Positions 1-9,800 of a DNA stretch of 64,000 nucleotides are shown piece by piece. Where the stretch lies: assembly GCF_000172975.1 (NCBI RefSeq), contig NZ_ABTR02000001.1, forward strand, positions 716,001-780,000, given 5' to 3'. Position numbers and translations under genes: made by a program. A model generated the notes under the pieces. The model worked only from the letters and a program-made list of their open reading frames with translations. It made no database searches and was not told the origin of the DNA. This DNA is from Dethiosulfovibrio peptidovorans DSM 11002. Lineage in GTDB: Bacteria > Synergistota > Synergistia > Synergistales > Dethiosulfovibrionaceae. Numbering within the stretch: the stretch's first letter is position 1; every line of letters starts with the position of its first letter.

Positions 1-940
1 TGGCGGTCATCTCCTCTATCTTGAGGCCGTCTCCGTCCTTCTTTATTGAGAAGACCTGCAACGGCCCCTCTATCTCGGGGTGGATGGTGAACTTGTCCCT
101 GTCCACCATGGTGAAGACCGTATCCAGGTGCATAAAGGCCCTCTTCTTGGGGATATTGAAAGCCAGTATGGTCTCGAAGGTCTGGCCGTCCCGGAATATA
201 TTATTCGCCAGGGTCTCCACGGAAGCGGCGTCGGTCCTCTGGGAGATACCTATAGCCAACACCTTCGGGCTGAGGATCAGCTCGTCCCCTCCCTCCAAGG
301 AGGTGAGCTCGTCTCGATCGAACCATATGGGGATCTCACAATCGGCAAAACGAGGATGATTCTCGAAAATGTACTTGGCGAAAAGGGTCTCCCTGTTTCT
401 CGTGTCGGTGCGCATGTGGTTGAGGGTTATCCCGCTGCCCATGGTGGCGAAGGGATCCCTGGTGAAGTAGAGGTTGGGAAGGGGGTCGATCGCGAAAGGA
501 TCGTCGGTGCTGAGCTTATCCGCCAAAGACAGCCTGCGGGCATCGGCCATCTCGTGCCAACGGACTCCTGCCATCATACGGTCCACCATATCTCTGGGAT
601 CGAAGGAAAGAAAATAATCCTTGAGGCTTTCTCTGGTACCGCGGCCGGGAATCCTCGCCTCGGAGATGAAATCGTCGACGAAACTGTCTCTAACGAAGAC
701 ATCCGTCAGGGACTCGGCGGCCAGGTTCTCCAGATAGAGGACCTCCACCCCGTTGTCCGTCAGGATCTCGGCAAAGGCATCGTGTTCCTGTCTGGCGACC
801 TCCAGGTAGGGGATATCGTCGAAGAGAAGGCGCTCCATTAGATCGGGGGTGAGATTCTCCACCTCTTTACCCGGTCTGTGAAGAAGTACCGTCTTGAGAC
901 GACCGATCTCGGAAGAGACTTTTAAAGGAGACGGGTTCAT
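1..940 (-). CDS. arcA: Arginine deiminase, 3' part cut by window edge
   Basis: Hydrolyses arginine to citrulline and ammonia, the first step of the arginine deiminase energy pathway in the cytoplasm. The visible 313 residues begin [24 protein letters not shown] and carry family motifs: FTRDPF with its Asp, [17 protein letters not shown] and the [10 protein letters not shown] segment with the catalytic His. The catalytic Cys lies in the missing C-terminal ~100 residues (family length about 410). The ATG at 940 follows a GGAGGAATATAT ribosome site. Other arc genes would lie to the left, outside the window. It suits an amino-acid-fermenting anaerobe. Identification is confident. Confidence 0.93.
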   Translation of the reverse strand, partial: MNPSPLKVSSEIGRLKTVLLHRPGKEVENLTPDLMERLLFDDIPYLEVARQEHDAFAEILTDNGVEVLYLENLAAESLTDVFVRDSFVDDFISEARIPGRGTRESLKDYFLSFDPRDMVDRMMAGVRWHEMADARRLSLADKLSTDDPFAIDPLPNLYFTRDPFATMGSGITLNHMRTDTRNRETLFAKYIFENHPRFADCEIPIWFDRDELTSLEGGDELILSPKVLAIGISQRTDAASVETLANNIFRDGQTFETILAFNIPKKRAFMHLDTVFTMVDRDKFTIHPEIEGPLQVFSIKKDGDGLKIEEMTA

Positions 941-1339
941 ATATATTCCTCCTTACATTGGATAGTGTAACTGAAACAAACGGGATCTCGCTCTACGGCT
1001 TAAGTCTATATCATAAACCAAGTATGTCAATAGGTTCAGAAACCCTAAAATGAACCACCCCTCCGAAGAAAAACAAAAAAACACTCGCAGCAAGGCTTTA
1101 AGGCTAAACCAGAGATCTTTTTCACAGATAGACCGGCTCGCCCAAAAACTTACAATAAACCGAAATAAACCAATACAGTTTCCATCAACTTTGATTTAGA
1201 AAACCTTCGTTCGATTTACAAGTCGTCAAAAAATAAAGTACACCGATCAGCTCGTTTATAGTTTAAATATTCAACTACAGAACCTCTCCGAGGAGTACGA
1301 AAAATAAAGAGAAGCCACTTACTGGAGGAGGGAAATCCG
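941..1339. other. 400-bp AT-rich intergenic region
   Basis: No coding potential was seen on either strand. It holds the arcA ribosome site and candidate promoter at its left end, and the GGAGGAGGG ribosome site of the next plus-strand gene at about 1326. The rest is A/T-rich. I saw no strong hairpin or RNA gene in it. Confidence 0.5.
1003..1030 (-). promoter_or_regulatory. Possible arcA promoter
   Basis: On the minus strand a perfect TTGACA (1030-1025) is followed after 16 nt by TAGACT (1008-1003). This would give a leader of about 55 nt before the arcA start. The -35 is perfect and the -10 is weak, so this is only a candidate. Confidence 0.3.
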
Positions 1340-1603
1340 ATGACCGAGAGGATCGAGAGCATAAGACCGGTAAAATCCATAGCCCCTGCCAAACTGAAGA
1401 GAGTGGAGAGAAGAGGAAAAGACGGAAAGGGTAGCAACAAAGACTGGGAAGAGGCCCTGGAGGAAGAGCTCCGACAGGAACAGGATAGGGAAAAAGACGA
1501 GGAAAAAGAGGAGAAGGACGAGCCGGAGGAACGGGAACCGGAAAAGGCGCCGCATGCCAGCAAGCCTATAATCGTCCACGGCCATCTGGACGTAAAAGCG
1601 TGA
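1340..1603 (+). CDS. Small highly charged hypothetical protein
   Basis: This 87-residue protein is not recognised. After a basic N-terminus it has a long Glu/Lys/Arg/Asp tract (about residues 24-70), predicted to be a single charged helix or disordered. It ends with a short hydrophobic patch, PIIVHGHLDVKA. It has no signal peptide, membrane segment or cysteine. An excellent GGAGGAGGG ribosome site 6 nt before the ATG supports translation. It lies alone, 50 bp upstream of the glycan genes on the same strand, and may be co-transcribed with them. The low-complexity composition means distant matches would be unreliable. Confidence 0.6.
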   Translation: MTERIESIRPVKSIAPAKLKRVERRGKDGKGSNKDWEEALEEELRQEQDREKDEEKEEKDEPEEREPEKAPHASKPIIVHGHLDVKA

Positions 1604-1653
1604 TAGAATATCGATCGAAACCGGTCTAAATCAAAAATGAAGAGGGTGACCTT

Positions 1654-2805
1654 TTGACTACGCAACGGGAACGAATAATACTGTCACCGCCCCACATGAG
1701 CGGAGACGAGCTTCGTTTCGTCCACGAAGCCTTCGAGTCTGGCTGGATAGCCCCTCTGGGGCCTCAGGTGGACGCATTCGAGAGGGAGACGTCCGATTAC
1801 ATAGGAAGGCCTCAGGCCCTGGCACTCAGCTCGGGCACGGCGGCGCTCCATCTGGGGCTGCGGCTTCTAGGTGTAGAGACCGGAGACGTGGTGCTGTGCT
1901 CCAGTCTGACCTTCATAGCGTCGGTCAGCCCTGTGACTTTCATGGGAGCCAAGCCCTACTTCGTCGACTCCGACGAGGACACCTGGAACATGTCGCCTCG
2001 GGCCCTGGAGCGCGCCATAGACGACCTGTCGTCCAAGGGAATAAAGCCCAAGGCGGCCATAGTGGCGGAACTGTACGGCCAGGCCCCCAAATGGGACGAA
2101 CTCATGCCCATCTTCGACCGCCACGACATCCCGGTGCTGGAGGATTCGGCGGAGGCCCTGGGAGCCGAATACGACGGCAGAAAGTGCGGCACATTCGGAC
2201 GCTACTCGGTGCTTTCCTACAACGGGAACAAGATAATAACCACCTCCGGAGGAGGAATGCTCCTGCTGGACGACCCCGAATCCAGGGAGAAGGCCTTCTT
2301 CTGGGCCACCCAGGCCAGGGACAAGGCTCCCTGGTATCAGCACAGCGAGATAGGCTACAACTACAGGATGAGCAACGTCCTGGCCGCCATAGGCAGAGGG
2401 CAGATGCTCCACCTGGACGAGAGGGTCGAGGCCAAGAGGGCCGTCTACGAAAGATACGAAAAGGCATTCTCGGACATTCCGGGAATCGCCCTGATGCCCG
2501 AGGCCAAAAAGGGAAAATCCTCCATGTGGCTCACCTCCATAACCGTCGATCCCGACGAGACCGGCACCACCGCCATGGACATATGGAAGGCCCTGGGAGA
2601 CGAGAACATAGAGAGCCGACCGGTCTGGAAGCCAATGCACCTTCAGCCGGTATTCGAGGGCTGTGGCTACGCCTCCCACGACGACGGGATAAGCGTCGGA
2701 GACAGACTCTTCGAGAACGGCCTCTGCCTCCCCTCCGGCACCTCCATGACGGAACTGCAGCAGGACAGGGTCATAGAGACGGTAAGGAAGGCCCTGAAAA
2801 GGTGA
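1654..2805 (+). CDS. DegT/DnrJ/EryC1-family sugar aminotransferase, PglE-like
   Basis: PLP enzyme that should transfer an amino group to a UDP-4-keto-6-deoxy sugar, as PglE does in bacillosamine synthesis. The 383 residues match the family length. The hallmark region EDSAEALGAEYDGRKCGTFG precedes SYNGNKIITTSGGGM, where the Lys is the PLP Schiff-base residue; an early ALSSGTAALHLGL segment is the phosphate-binding part. The TTG start at 1654 follows AGAGGGTGAC. It overlaps the next gene by 4 nt and heads a three-gene operon with a sugar-phosphate transferase and an acetyltransferase, the PglE-C-D combination. The UDP-GlcNAc 4,6-dehydratase that would feed it is not in the window. Confidence 0.9.
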   Translation: MTTQRERIILSPPHMSGDELRFVHEAFESGWIAPLGPQVDAFERETSDYIGRPQALALSSGTAALHLGLRLLGVETGDVVLCSSLTFIASVSPVTFMGAKPYFVDSDEDTWNMSPRALERAIDDLSSKGIKPKAAIVAELYGQAPKWDELMPIFDRHDIPVLEDSAEALGAEYDGRKCGTFGRYSVLSYNGNKIITTSGGGMLLLDDPESREKAFFWATQARDKAPWYQHSEIGYNYRMSNVLAAIGRGQMLHLDERVEAKRAVYERYEKAFSDIPGIALMPEAKKGKSSMWLTSITVDPDETGTTAMDIWKALGDENIESRPVWKPMHLQPVFEGCGYASHDDGISVGDRLFENGLCLPSGTSMTELQQDRVIETVRKALKR

Positions 2806-3425
2806 AAGCCCCTCATCCATCCGTAACCGATCCTATCAAGAGAGCCGTCGACATATACCTGGCGACGGCCGGCATCGTGGCACTGTCTCCGATACTGGCA
2901 GCCGTGTCCCTGGCTGTTCGGACCAAGCTGGGCCGCCCCATATTCTTCAAGCAGAGAAGACCGGGACTTAACGGCAGGATCTTTCACATGATAAAGTTCC
3001 GCACCATGACAGACGGCAGAGACGAAAGCGGCGAGCTCCTGCCGGACGAAAAGAGGCTTCCTCCCTTCGGAAGGTTCCTCCGCAGCACCAGTCTGGACGA
3101 ACTGCCCGAGCTGTTCAACGTCCTGAAGGGGGATATGAGCCTGGTGGGGCCCAGACCTCTGCTGGTCGAGTACCTACCTCTCTACAGCCCGGAACAGTCC
3201 AGACGCCATCTGGTCCGACCGGGAGTGACAGGCTGGGCTCAGGTGAACGGAAGGAACGCCCTGTCCTGGGAGGACAAGTTCTCCCTGGACATATGGTACG
3301 TTGACAACTGGTCCAGAAAACTGGACTGGAAGATACTCGTCATGACGGTGAAATCGGTGTTCCGCCGGGAAGGCATAAGCTCGGGAGACCACGCCACCAT
3401 GCCGCCTTTCGGAGGCTCCCGATGA
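2802..3425 (+). CDS. Undecaprenyl-phosphate sugar phosphotransferase, PglC-like
   Basis: Monotopic membrane phosphoglycosyltransferase that loads the first sugar-phosphate onto undecaprenyl phosphate. The 207 residues carry one N-terminal hydrophobic re-entrant segment (about residues 14-35) followed by the family core: FFKQRRPGLNGRIFHMIKFRTM, then RSTSLDELPEL with the catalytic Asp-Glu pair, and LVGPRPLL. Size and lack of extra helices place it with small PglC-type enzymes, not WbaP. The GTG start at 2802 overlaps the stop of the aminotransferase; a GGAAGG lies upstream. The stop overlaps the next ATG (ATGA). Sugar specificity is inferred from its neighbours only. Confidence 0.88.
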   Translation: MKAPHPSVTDPIKRAVDIYLATAGIVALSPILAAVSLAVRTKLGRPIFFKQRRPGLNGRIFHMIKFRTMTDGRDESGELLPDEKRLPPFGRFLRSTSLDELPELFNVLKGDMSLVGPRPLLVEYLPLYSPEQSRRHLVRPGVTGWAQVNGRNALSWEDKFSLDIWYVDNWSRKLDWKILVMTVKSVFRREGISSGDHATMPPFGGSR

Positions 3426-4033
3426 GAGACGTTTTCGTTCTCGGCGCGGGAGGACACGGCAAGGTGGTCATAGCCACATTGAAGGCCATGGGATATTATG
3501 TGGTCGCCGTACTGGACGACGACGAAAAACTGTGGGGATCGAAGGTATCGGGAATAACCGTAGCGGGTCCCATGGATGCCGTCAGGAAATCAAAGAACCC
3601 CTCGGCGATCATAGCAGTGGGGATCAACGAGACCAGACGAAAAATAGCCCGGAGAATAGAGGGGGTGGATTGGATCTCCGCCGTTCACCCGTCCGCTATC
3701 GTCGATCCCTCGGCAAGGATAGGCCCTGGCACGGTAGTCTTCGCCGGGGCGGTGATCCAGCCGGACTCGGTTCTGGGAAGCCACGGCATAATAAACACCG
3801 GAGCCACGGTGGACCACGACTGCCGCATAGGGAACTTCGTCCACGTGGCACCGGGATGCAACCTGGCCGGGGCCGTGACCCTGGAGGAAGGGACCTTCAT
3901 GGGCATAGGAAGCCGGGCGATCCCCGGCGTCACAGTCGGAGCCTGGACCACCGTCGGAGCGGGAGCTACCGTCTTGGGTGACCTGCCAGGAAACATCACA
4001 GCGGTGGGAACGCCGGCCAGATCGATCCGTTAG
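3422..4033 (+). CDS. Sugar O/N-acyltransferase, PglD-like left-handed beta-helix
   Basis: Likely N-acetylates the UDP-4-amino sugar made by the aminotransferase two genes upstream. The 203 residues show the two-part PglD architecture: an N-terminal Rossmann-like part starting VFVLGAGGHGKVV (UDP-sugar binding), and from about residue 90 a hexapeptide-repeat beta helix (IGPGTVVFAG, VDHDCRIGNFVHVAPG). The His of VDHDC is the expected catalytic base and HVAPG the acetyl-CoA region. It is translationally coupled to the transferase by ATGA and is the last gene of the operon, followed at once by a hairpin. Confidence 0.88.
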   Translation: MRDVFVLGAGGHGKVVIATLKAMGYYVVAVLDDDEKLWGSKVSGITVAGPMDAVRKSKNPSAIIAVGINETRRKIARRIEGVDWISAVHPSAIVDPSARIGPGTVVFAGAVIQPDSVLGSHGIINTGATVDHDCRIGNFVHVAPGCNLAGAVTLEEGTFMGIGSRAIPGVTVGAWTTVGAGATVLGDLPGNITAVGTPARSIR

Positions 4034-4059
4034 CCCTCGACTATATATCGTCGAGGGCT
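4032..4059. terminator. Bidirectional hairpin between convergent operons
   Basis: AGCCCTCGAC (4032-4041) pairs with GTCGAGGGCT (4050-4059) around an 8-nt A/T loop. It overlaps the wecB stop codon and directly follows the PglD-like gene. The T tract is short, so its strength is uncertain. Confidence 0.6.
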
Positions 4060-5153
4060 TTCGCTATCCTCTCCGACGCCCTTCCGTCCCCGTAGGGATT
4101 GGGAGACGACGCCATACGGGCCAAACGGTCATCGTCGTTTAGGAGAGCCGACACGGCCTCCTTCAGGTTCTTAGGGTCGTTGCCGACCAAGGTCAGTATG
4201 CCGGCCTCCACACCCTCGGGCCTCTCCGTGACGTTTCTGGCGACAGCCACCGGAACCCCAAGAGAGGCTCCCTCCTCCTGAAGCCCTCCCGAATCGGTCA
4301 GAATGAGACGGCTGGCGGACAGCAACGCCGCCATGGCCCCGTATCCCAGAGGATCCAGAAGAAGGATGTTGGGTTCTTTCTCCAAAATCGGCCACACCGA
4401 CTCACGGACCGTAGGGTTGAGATGGACCGGATAGACGAAGAGATGATCCCGATGCTCCCTGGCTATCGAGGCCACCGCCTCTGCCAGGCCTGTCAGAACG
4501 GGCCAGTTTTCCCTCCTGTGGAGGGTCACCGTTACGATCCTTCCCGACTCGGGCATCTCTACAGGCAGGGCCCCCTTTCGGGCGGCGTAGAGTATAGCGT
4601 CCACTCCGGTCTGACCGGTCACCACTATACGGTCCTCTCTCTTGCCCTCCCGAAGCAAATTGTCCCTGGAGGATTCGGTAGGGGCGAAATAGAGATCGCA
4701 TATGACGTCGGTCAACACCCTGTTGGCCTCCTCCGGAAAGGGCTCGGACATTGAGCCGGAGCGAAGCCCCGCCTCGACGTGCCCCACGGGGATCCTCTCC
4801 AAGAAGGCAGCCCAGGCCACGGCGAAGGTGGTCAGGGTATCTCCGTGAACCAGGACGTAATCTGCCTCAAGTTCCCTCAGGGCTTCGGCGGCCTGGGGAA
4901 GAATCTTGGCCGCCAGATCCGGAAGGCTCTGGCGGTCTGTCATGACGTTCAAATTCGCGTCGGCGGATATGTCGAAGATCTCAAGTGCCTGGCGAAGCTG
5001 TTCCCTGTGCTGCCCTGTGAGCAGTATCTTGGGGATCAGGCCGTCTCGTCCGGAAAGGGCCCTGTAGACCGGGGCCATCTTTATTGCCTCCGGCCTGGTG
5101 CCGAAGGCCAGGACGACTACCTTATCCCTTCCCTTCACCATCAGAGGCCGCAT
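4041..5153 (-). CDS. wecB: UDP-N-acetylglucosamine 2-epimerase (non-hydrolysing)
   Basis: Interconverts UDP-GlcNAc and UDP-ManNAc for surface polysaccharide synthesis. The 370 residues include AFGTRPEAIKMAP at the N-terminus, LTGQHREQL, GHVEAGLRSG, FPEEANRVLTDVICD and the UDP-binding DSGGLQEEGASLGVPV and NVTERPEGVEAG. All are typical of the GT-B-fold WecB/MnaA family. Two starts are possible: ATG 5153, or ATG 5141, which overlaps the upstream stop as TGATG and would suggest coupled translation. Last gene of a three-gene minus-strand operon with an SDR and a winged-helix regulator. Confidence 0.93.
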   Translation of the reverse strand: MRPLMVKGRDKVVVLAFGTRPEAIKMAPVYRALSGRDGLIPKILLTGQHREQLRQALEIFDISADANLNVMTDRQSLPDLAAKILPQAAEALRELEADYVLVHGDTLTTFAVAWAAFLERIPVGHVEAGLRSGSMSEPFPEEANRVLTDVICDLYFAPTESSRDNLLREGKREDRIVVTGQTGVDAILYAARKGALPVEMPESGRIVTVTLHRRENWPVLTGLAEAVASIAREHRDHLFVYPVHLNPTVRESVWPILEKEPNILLLDPLGYGAMAALLSASRLILTDSGGLQEEGASLGVPVAVARNVTERPEGVEAGILTLVGNDPKNLKEAVSALLNDDDRLARMASSPNPYGDGRASERIAKALDDI

Positions 5154-6097
5154 CTTCGACGATAATAGGAGACCGTGTCGTCTATGCCGTCCTCCAGGGA
5201 TCGGAAGGACGAAAGGTCCATCAGGCTCCTCAGTTCAGACAGATCTGCGAAGCTGTGCCTGATGTCTCCGGGCCTCTCCGGCTCGAAGGAAGGAGACTCT
5301 TTTTCCGAAACCAGTCGGGACAAGAGCGAGTAGACCTCGTTTACCGAGGCCCTGCGACCGCTTCCCACGTTCATTACCGAACCGCCTATGGACTGGGCCT
5401 CGTCGGCGGCCTTCACCATGACCCTGGCGACGTCCTCAACGTGAACGAAGTCCCTGGTCTGCTCTCCGTCGCCGAAGACCGTCACGGCACGGCCGTCCAG
5501 AAGAGCCGTTGTGAAACGGGGTATGACAGAGGCGTAGGGCCCTTCGGGATTCTGTCTGGGACCGTAGACGTTGAAGAACCGAAGCCCCACCGAAGGGATA
5601 CCCCAACAGCGAAAAGCCGCGGCTGCCACCAGCTCGTCCATGGCCTTGCTTGCACCGTAGGGAGATTGAGGCATAGGAAGCTCGGTCTCTCGTCTTGGAC
5701 CGTCGTCGGCCCCCTCTCCGTAGATGGCGGCGGAGCTGGCGTATACCACCGGAACGGGCCTGTCTTTCAGTAGCTCGAGCATATCGGAAAAGGCGGTCAC
5801 GTTCACCTCGTAACACTCTCTGGGCTTCTGTACCGACTTTGGAACCGATACCATGGCGGCTAGGTTGAACAGTGCGTCCGAATCCTCCAGAAGCCCCTTC
5901 ATGAGATCTAGATCCCTGATATCGCCTACGTGGAGGGAGACCCTATCGCCTAGCCCCTCTATGTTGGAGCCATCGGACGACGAGAGATCGTCCACAACCG
6001 ACACGTTCCATCCCCTATCTATCAAGACACCGCACAGATGGGAGCCTATGAATCCCGCTCCTCCGGTCACCAAAGCTTTTTTACCGGCCATAGCCAT
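5141..6097 (-). CDS. NAD-dependent sugar-nucleotide epimerase/dehydratase (extended SDR)
   Basis: Modifies an NDP-sugar, most like UDP-glucose or UDP-GlcNAc 4-epimerases. About 318 residues show VTGGAGFIGSHL (NAD binding), YASSAAIYG with the catalytic Ser, SPYGASKAMDE with the Tyr-x-x-x-Lys pair, and a C-terminal NVGSGRRASVNE segment. The ATG at 6097 follows AGAGAGGATTAGTGAGT; an in-frame GTG at 6103 sharing a base with the upstream stop and an ATG at 6121 are alternatives. It supplies precursors with wecB. The exact substrate cannot be read from sequence. Confidence 0.88.
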   Translation of the reverse strand: MAMAGKKALVTGGAGFIGSHLCGVLIDRGWNVSVVDDLSSSDGSNIEGLGDRVSLHVGDIRDLDLMKGLLEDSDALFNLAAMVSVPKSVQKPRECYEVNVTAFSDMLELLKDRPVPVVYASSAAIYGEGADDGPRRETELPMPQSPYGASKAMDELVAAAAFRCWGIPSVGLRFFNVYGPRQNPEGPYASVIPRFTTALLDGRAVTVFGDGEQTRDFVHVEDVARVMVKAADEAQSIGGSVMNVGSGRRASVNEVYSLLSRLVSEKESPSFEPERPGDIRHSFADLSELRSLMDLSSFRSLEDGIDDTVSYYRRRCGL

Positions 6098-6102
6098 ACT
6101 CA

Positions 6103-6639
6103 CTAATCCTCTCTCTTCCATATGACGAGGGCATCCTGTCCCTCGAAATTAGTCCTCAAAGTACCGAACTCGGCCTCGTTCAGCACCAGCCATCGGATCT
6201 TTACCTTGAGATCTCCCTCGAGTCGAGATACCAGGCTCTGGAGATAGCCTCGATCGATATCTCCGACTAAAACAAGGTCGATAAGACCGGAGTTCACCCC
6301 TCTGGCGTAATCGCCGGTGACGAAAGCCAGTTTTACGTCACCCAGTTTGGCCACGACCGACTCGACCAGACGATCTATTCCCATGGTCTTTCGGACAAGT
6401 CCCTGTATCTCCGGAAACAACGGATGTCCGCTGTTGGCCCGATAGACCTTGGTCCTGCCCTCGGTGGAGGACTCGAGCAATCCCGCCTCGGCCAGACGGT
6501 TCAGCTCCACCCTGACCGAGTTGGTCGACTCGCCGAACTCGTCGGCCAGTTCCCTCAGGTATCCAGAGGATCCGGGATTCAGAAACAACTTTAGAAGAAG
6601 ACGCACCCGCGTCTTGGACGTTATCAGAGATTCAAGCAT
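6103..6639 (-). CDS. Winged-helix regulator with degenerate nucleotidyltransferase-like domain
   Basis: Probable transcription regulator of the adjacent sugar genes. Residues 1-75 form an ArsR/MarR-like winged helix (RVRLLLKLFLNPG, ELADEFGESTNSVRVELNRL, GLLESSTEGRTKVYRAN). From about residue 95 comes a segment like the minimal nucleotidyltransferase fold, VTGDYARGVNSGLIDLVLVG. In active MNT proteins this region has G-S and D-x-D; here the Ser is Asp and the first acidic residue is missing, so catalysis looks lost and ligand sensing is more likely. It overlaps or abuts the SDR gene and leads the operon. Such fusions are seen next to polysaccharide loci in other bacteria. Confidence 0.75.
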   Translation of the reverse strand: MLESLITSKTRVRLLLKLFLNPGSSGYLRELADEFGESTNSVRVELNRLAEAGLLESSTEGRTKVYRANSGHPLFPEIQGLVRKTMGIDRLVESVVAKLGDVKLAFVTGDYARGVNSGLIDLVLVGDIDRGYLQSLVSRLEGDLKVKIRWLVLNEAEFGTLRTNFEGQDALVIWKRED

Positions 6640-6753
6640 CTCACCCGCTCCAATCCTATAGCCTAGAAAAGTCGATACGACCTGTAGAAGGCCAGATATG
6701 AGTCATAATATAACTCAAAGCCACCTTGCGGGAAAGTGTGTTTATACCTAACA

Positions 6754-6789
6754 GAGAAAGGGACAGAGGAAATCCTCTGTCCCTTTCTC
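6754..6789 (-). terminator. Hairpin after the large lipoprotein gene
   Basis: A 17-bp perfect stem (6754-6770 with 6773-6789) lies just past the stop of the 6817-10035 gene and about 115 bp upstream of the winged-helix gene start. No long T run follows on either strand, so it may act as a mild terminator or RNA-stability element. Confidence 0.55.
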
Positions 6790-6816
6790 GATCAAAAACG
6801 GAATCTTATATCTCAG

Positions 6817-9800
6817 TTACCAGTAGAGAGCTCCCGGAAAGTCCGCTTCCAGAATCCGTAAGGCCGACTTCTCCGGATCCTGCCCGCTGAGGACCAGGTC
6901 CATCAGAGAACTATACCCGGTGAGGTTATCGTAGTCTATGACGGAAACGGTAAAAGTCGGGTCCCCTTCGACATCGTCGAACCAGGCCTCCAGGTCTTCG
7001 GGAAGGGACGGGAAGGTGTAGCTTTGGGTTCCTTTACCCTTCTCGAAGAATACATCCCAGTTGACCTGCGTATGAGTATTCACCGTCCCATCAACGGACG
7101 TCACAGAAGAATAGGCTTCCTCACTTACTCCCGCGTTCATAGCGTCTATGTCCTGAGTTGTGCTGAGAGTCCAGGTCAATTCGGGATTGATTCCCGAACT
7201 GTCGACGCTGACGTTGGTAAAGGAGTAATCCGGCAGAGATACGGCCAACTTATCGGGCAGAGACGAACCCAGACGTTTCTTCTCCTCCACCGAGGTGATA
7301 TCGGTGCTTACTGTCTCGTCTCTGACGAGAGCCAATGCGTCCTGGAAGAAGACATCACCGTCGAAATCGGGAAGCTGTATGGTACCGGACTTAGCTGCCC
7401 TGTCCAGGATCTCGGAGAGGGACTTTTCCTCGACCTCACGGCGCTCTGTCGTGGAGCCAGTCATCATGAACTCGTGCTGGAAAAGGTTGAACAGATCGTA
7501 CTCGACGCCTTTTCTTTCCGCCATGACCGAAAGGGAGATTATGTCCTTTTCGGAAGACCAGGGCAGGTTAACGGGTTTCTTATCCAGAGGCAGAGTGTAG
7601 GAATCTCCCGACTTGGGAGTCTCGTCGTAAAGGACGCCCCAGGATGTCATCTTCTCCGTTTCGTCTTCCCAAACCTTGGCCATGGAAAGAAGGGTCAGAT
7701 TACCGTCACTTTGCAGATCGTCAGGATAGACCGGAACGTTGTCCTGGCTGGTTGTCCAATTATTTAGGTAAACATTTCCAAGTGGCTGACAGGTAACGTT
7801 CGTCTCGTCGGAAAGATCGGAGGGGTCTACCGATATGTTCAAGTTATAGTTGGGATCCTCCCTATCCTCTACGACCTCGTCTCCCAGAACCTCGGTAACT
7901 ATGGTCAGTTCCGCGACCGGGACGCCTACCGCGGTCACTATATTGCGGTTGAGATCTTTTTGGACATACGTTTGATAACCGTAATCCGTAACGGTCTCGC
8001 GATCCGACTCGTAAGCATAGGAGATTGTGGCGGTCTTTCTCCCTATATCCCCGAAGTTCGCCTTACCTCTCGCATCGGTCTTCCTGTATTCCTCGACCGA
8101 TCCATCGTCCTTATGAAGCACCACCCAGGCACCAACTACGGGATCTCCGTCGTCGTCCTTGAGGTTCACCACCAACCGTCCGGGAGAAGGAAGGCTCCCC
8201 CAAGAGACGGGAACGGTCATAGCGCTGGTCTTTTCGTCGCTATCGGTGGCGGTAAAGGTTATCTGAGCGTTGCCCGAACCGGCAGGAGCGGTCCAAACGG
8301 TGGAAGCTCCGGTAGCTCCGGAAAAGGACCCCTCGGAGGCGGTCCAACCGTAGGTCACGGTGCCGCCCTCCGGATCCATAGCCTCTCCGGTGAAGGTGGT
8401 CGACGACCCCGCGGCTACGTTGCCCTCGGGAGTTCTGCTCAGTTTGGTTATGACCGGAGGCTGGTTCGCCACGGTGAAATCCAGAACCTTCGGGGTGTCC
8501 TTATCGCTTACAGTAGCGGTCTTTCCCTCGACACCGGCTATGTAAACCGTCACCTCGGCGCCTACAGGCACGTTCAAGCTGTAGCTTCCGGAGGAATCGG
8601 TCTCGGCCACTCCGCCAACGCTGGAATAGACCTTGACTCCAGACAGAGCCTTGCCCGAATCGTTGGTGACGGTTCCCGTTACGACCCCTTCGAAGCTTAT
8701 CCTTATGACCTCGTCCAGCTCGATAGAGGGTCTTCCGTCGGTTCTTCCACACTCGTTTTCATCGTAAGGAGTGTAGATATCGTCGGAAGCAACAACGCCC
8801 TCCCCATCGGATTTAACGTCGTAGAAGAATTTGACGTTACCAGCGAGAGCGTATACCTGGGCTCTCTCCCGATCGGCCTTGGAGGTCGACTTCTTCACCA
8901 CGATTCCTCTGGCCCAACCGTCCTTGTCCGTCTTCTTGGGCTGAGAGGTGTTTTTGTATGTCACGCCGGAGGAGTAGACAGCCACGTTTTCCATGGGCTC
9001 GCCGTCTCCGTCGACCACCTTGACGCAGAAATAGGAGAATTCCTGGGGGTAGTCTGCGTTCCACCAACTGAAATGGTTGACCTTGGCGTTGACGTAAAGC
9101 TTGCCTCCATCTCCGGAAGTTATCCAGGCCTTTTTCATGGGATCCGAAGGAGATCCGGGAGTCATGGCATCTTCCTGAACCCACATAGCCCCGTCGTCGT
9201 CGTAGGACCACCACTCTATCCTGCAGGTGAACTCATCGGGACTGGCAATAAGCCTGCTGTCGCCGGAGGCCACGTAGGTCTTTCCTTGGGGGTCCTTCAA
9301 CGTACCGTTTCGATAGTCTTCGGGCAAGAGCATGGAGACCTCTACGGGGTCGAACCTCTCGATCTTATCCCCGCTCGGGTCGGTCAAGGTAGCCTCGAAG
9401 AAAGCCATGCTGACAAGAGGAACGTCGTCGGCACTGGTAGCCGCCATGTAGTCGCCGGGGAAAACCGCGGCCCCGTCGGCACTGGTGGGATCTCCAACGA
9501 ACAAGGTCAGATTGCCGTCCCTCGGAGCCTCTATCTCGATACGCCCGTTATCGTCGGATACGATATCGCCTGATTTCACCTCTTTATCCACCGCCACCGG
9601 TAGAAGGGTAGCGTGGACGGAATGGCTCTCTTCCGGCTTGACAGTTATCGCCTTCTGATAGGTGATACTGCCGTCTTTGGAGAAGGTAAGGACCAGTCGT
9701 CCTCCCTCGGACGGAACCGGCACGTCGAAAGCGTAAAAACCGGACTTATCGGAGGAGGTCTTTTTAAGCTCCCAGCCTTCCATCTTTGCCGATATGTCGA

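Noticed and set aside
1216..1665. 149-aa Ser/Phe-rich minus-strand frame
   Set aside because: Mirror of the Glu/Lys-rich small gene, without a ribosome site.
7960..9573. 537-aa open frame on the plus strand
   Set aside because: Lies antisense to the large lipoprotein gene, has no ribosome site and reads as low-complexity Gly/Arg/Val/His sequence.
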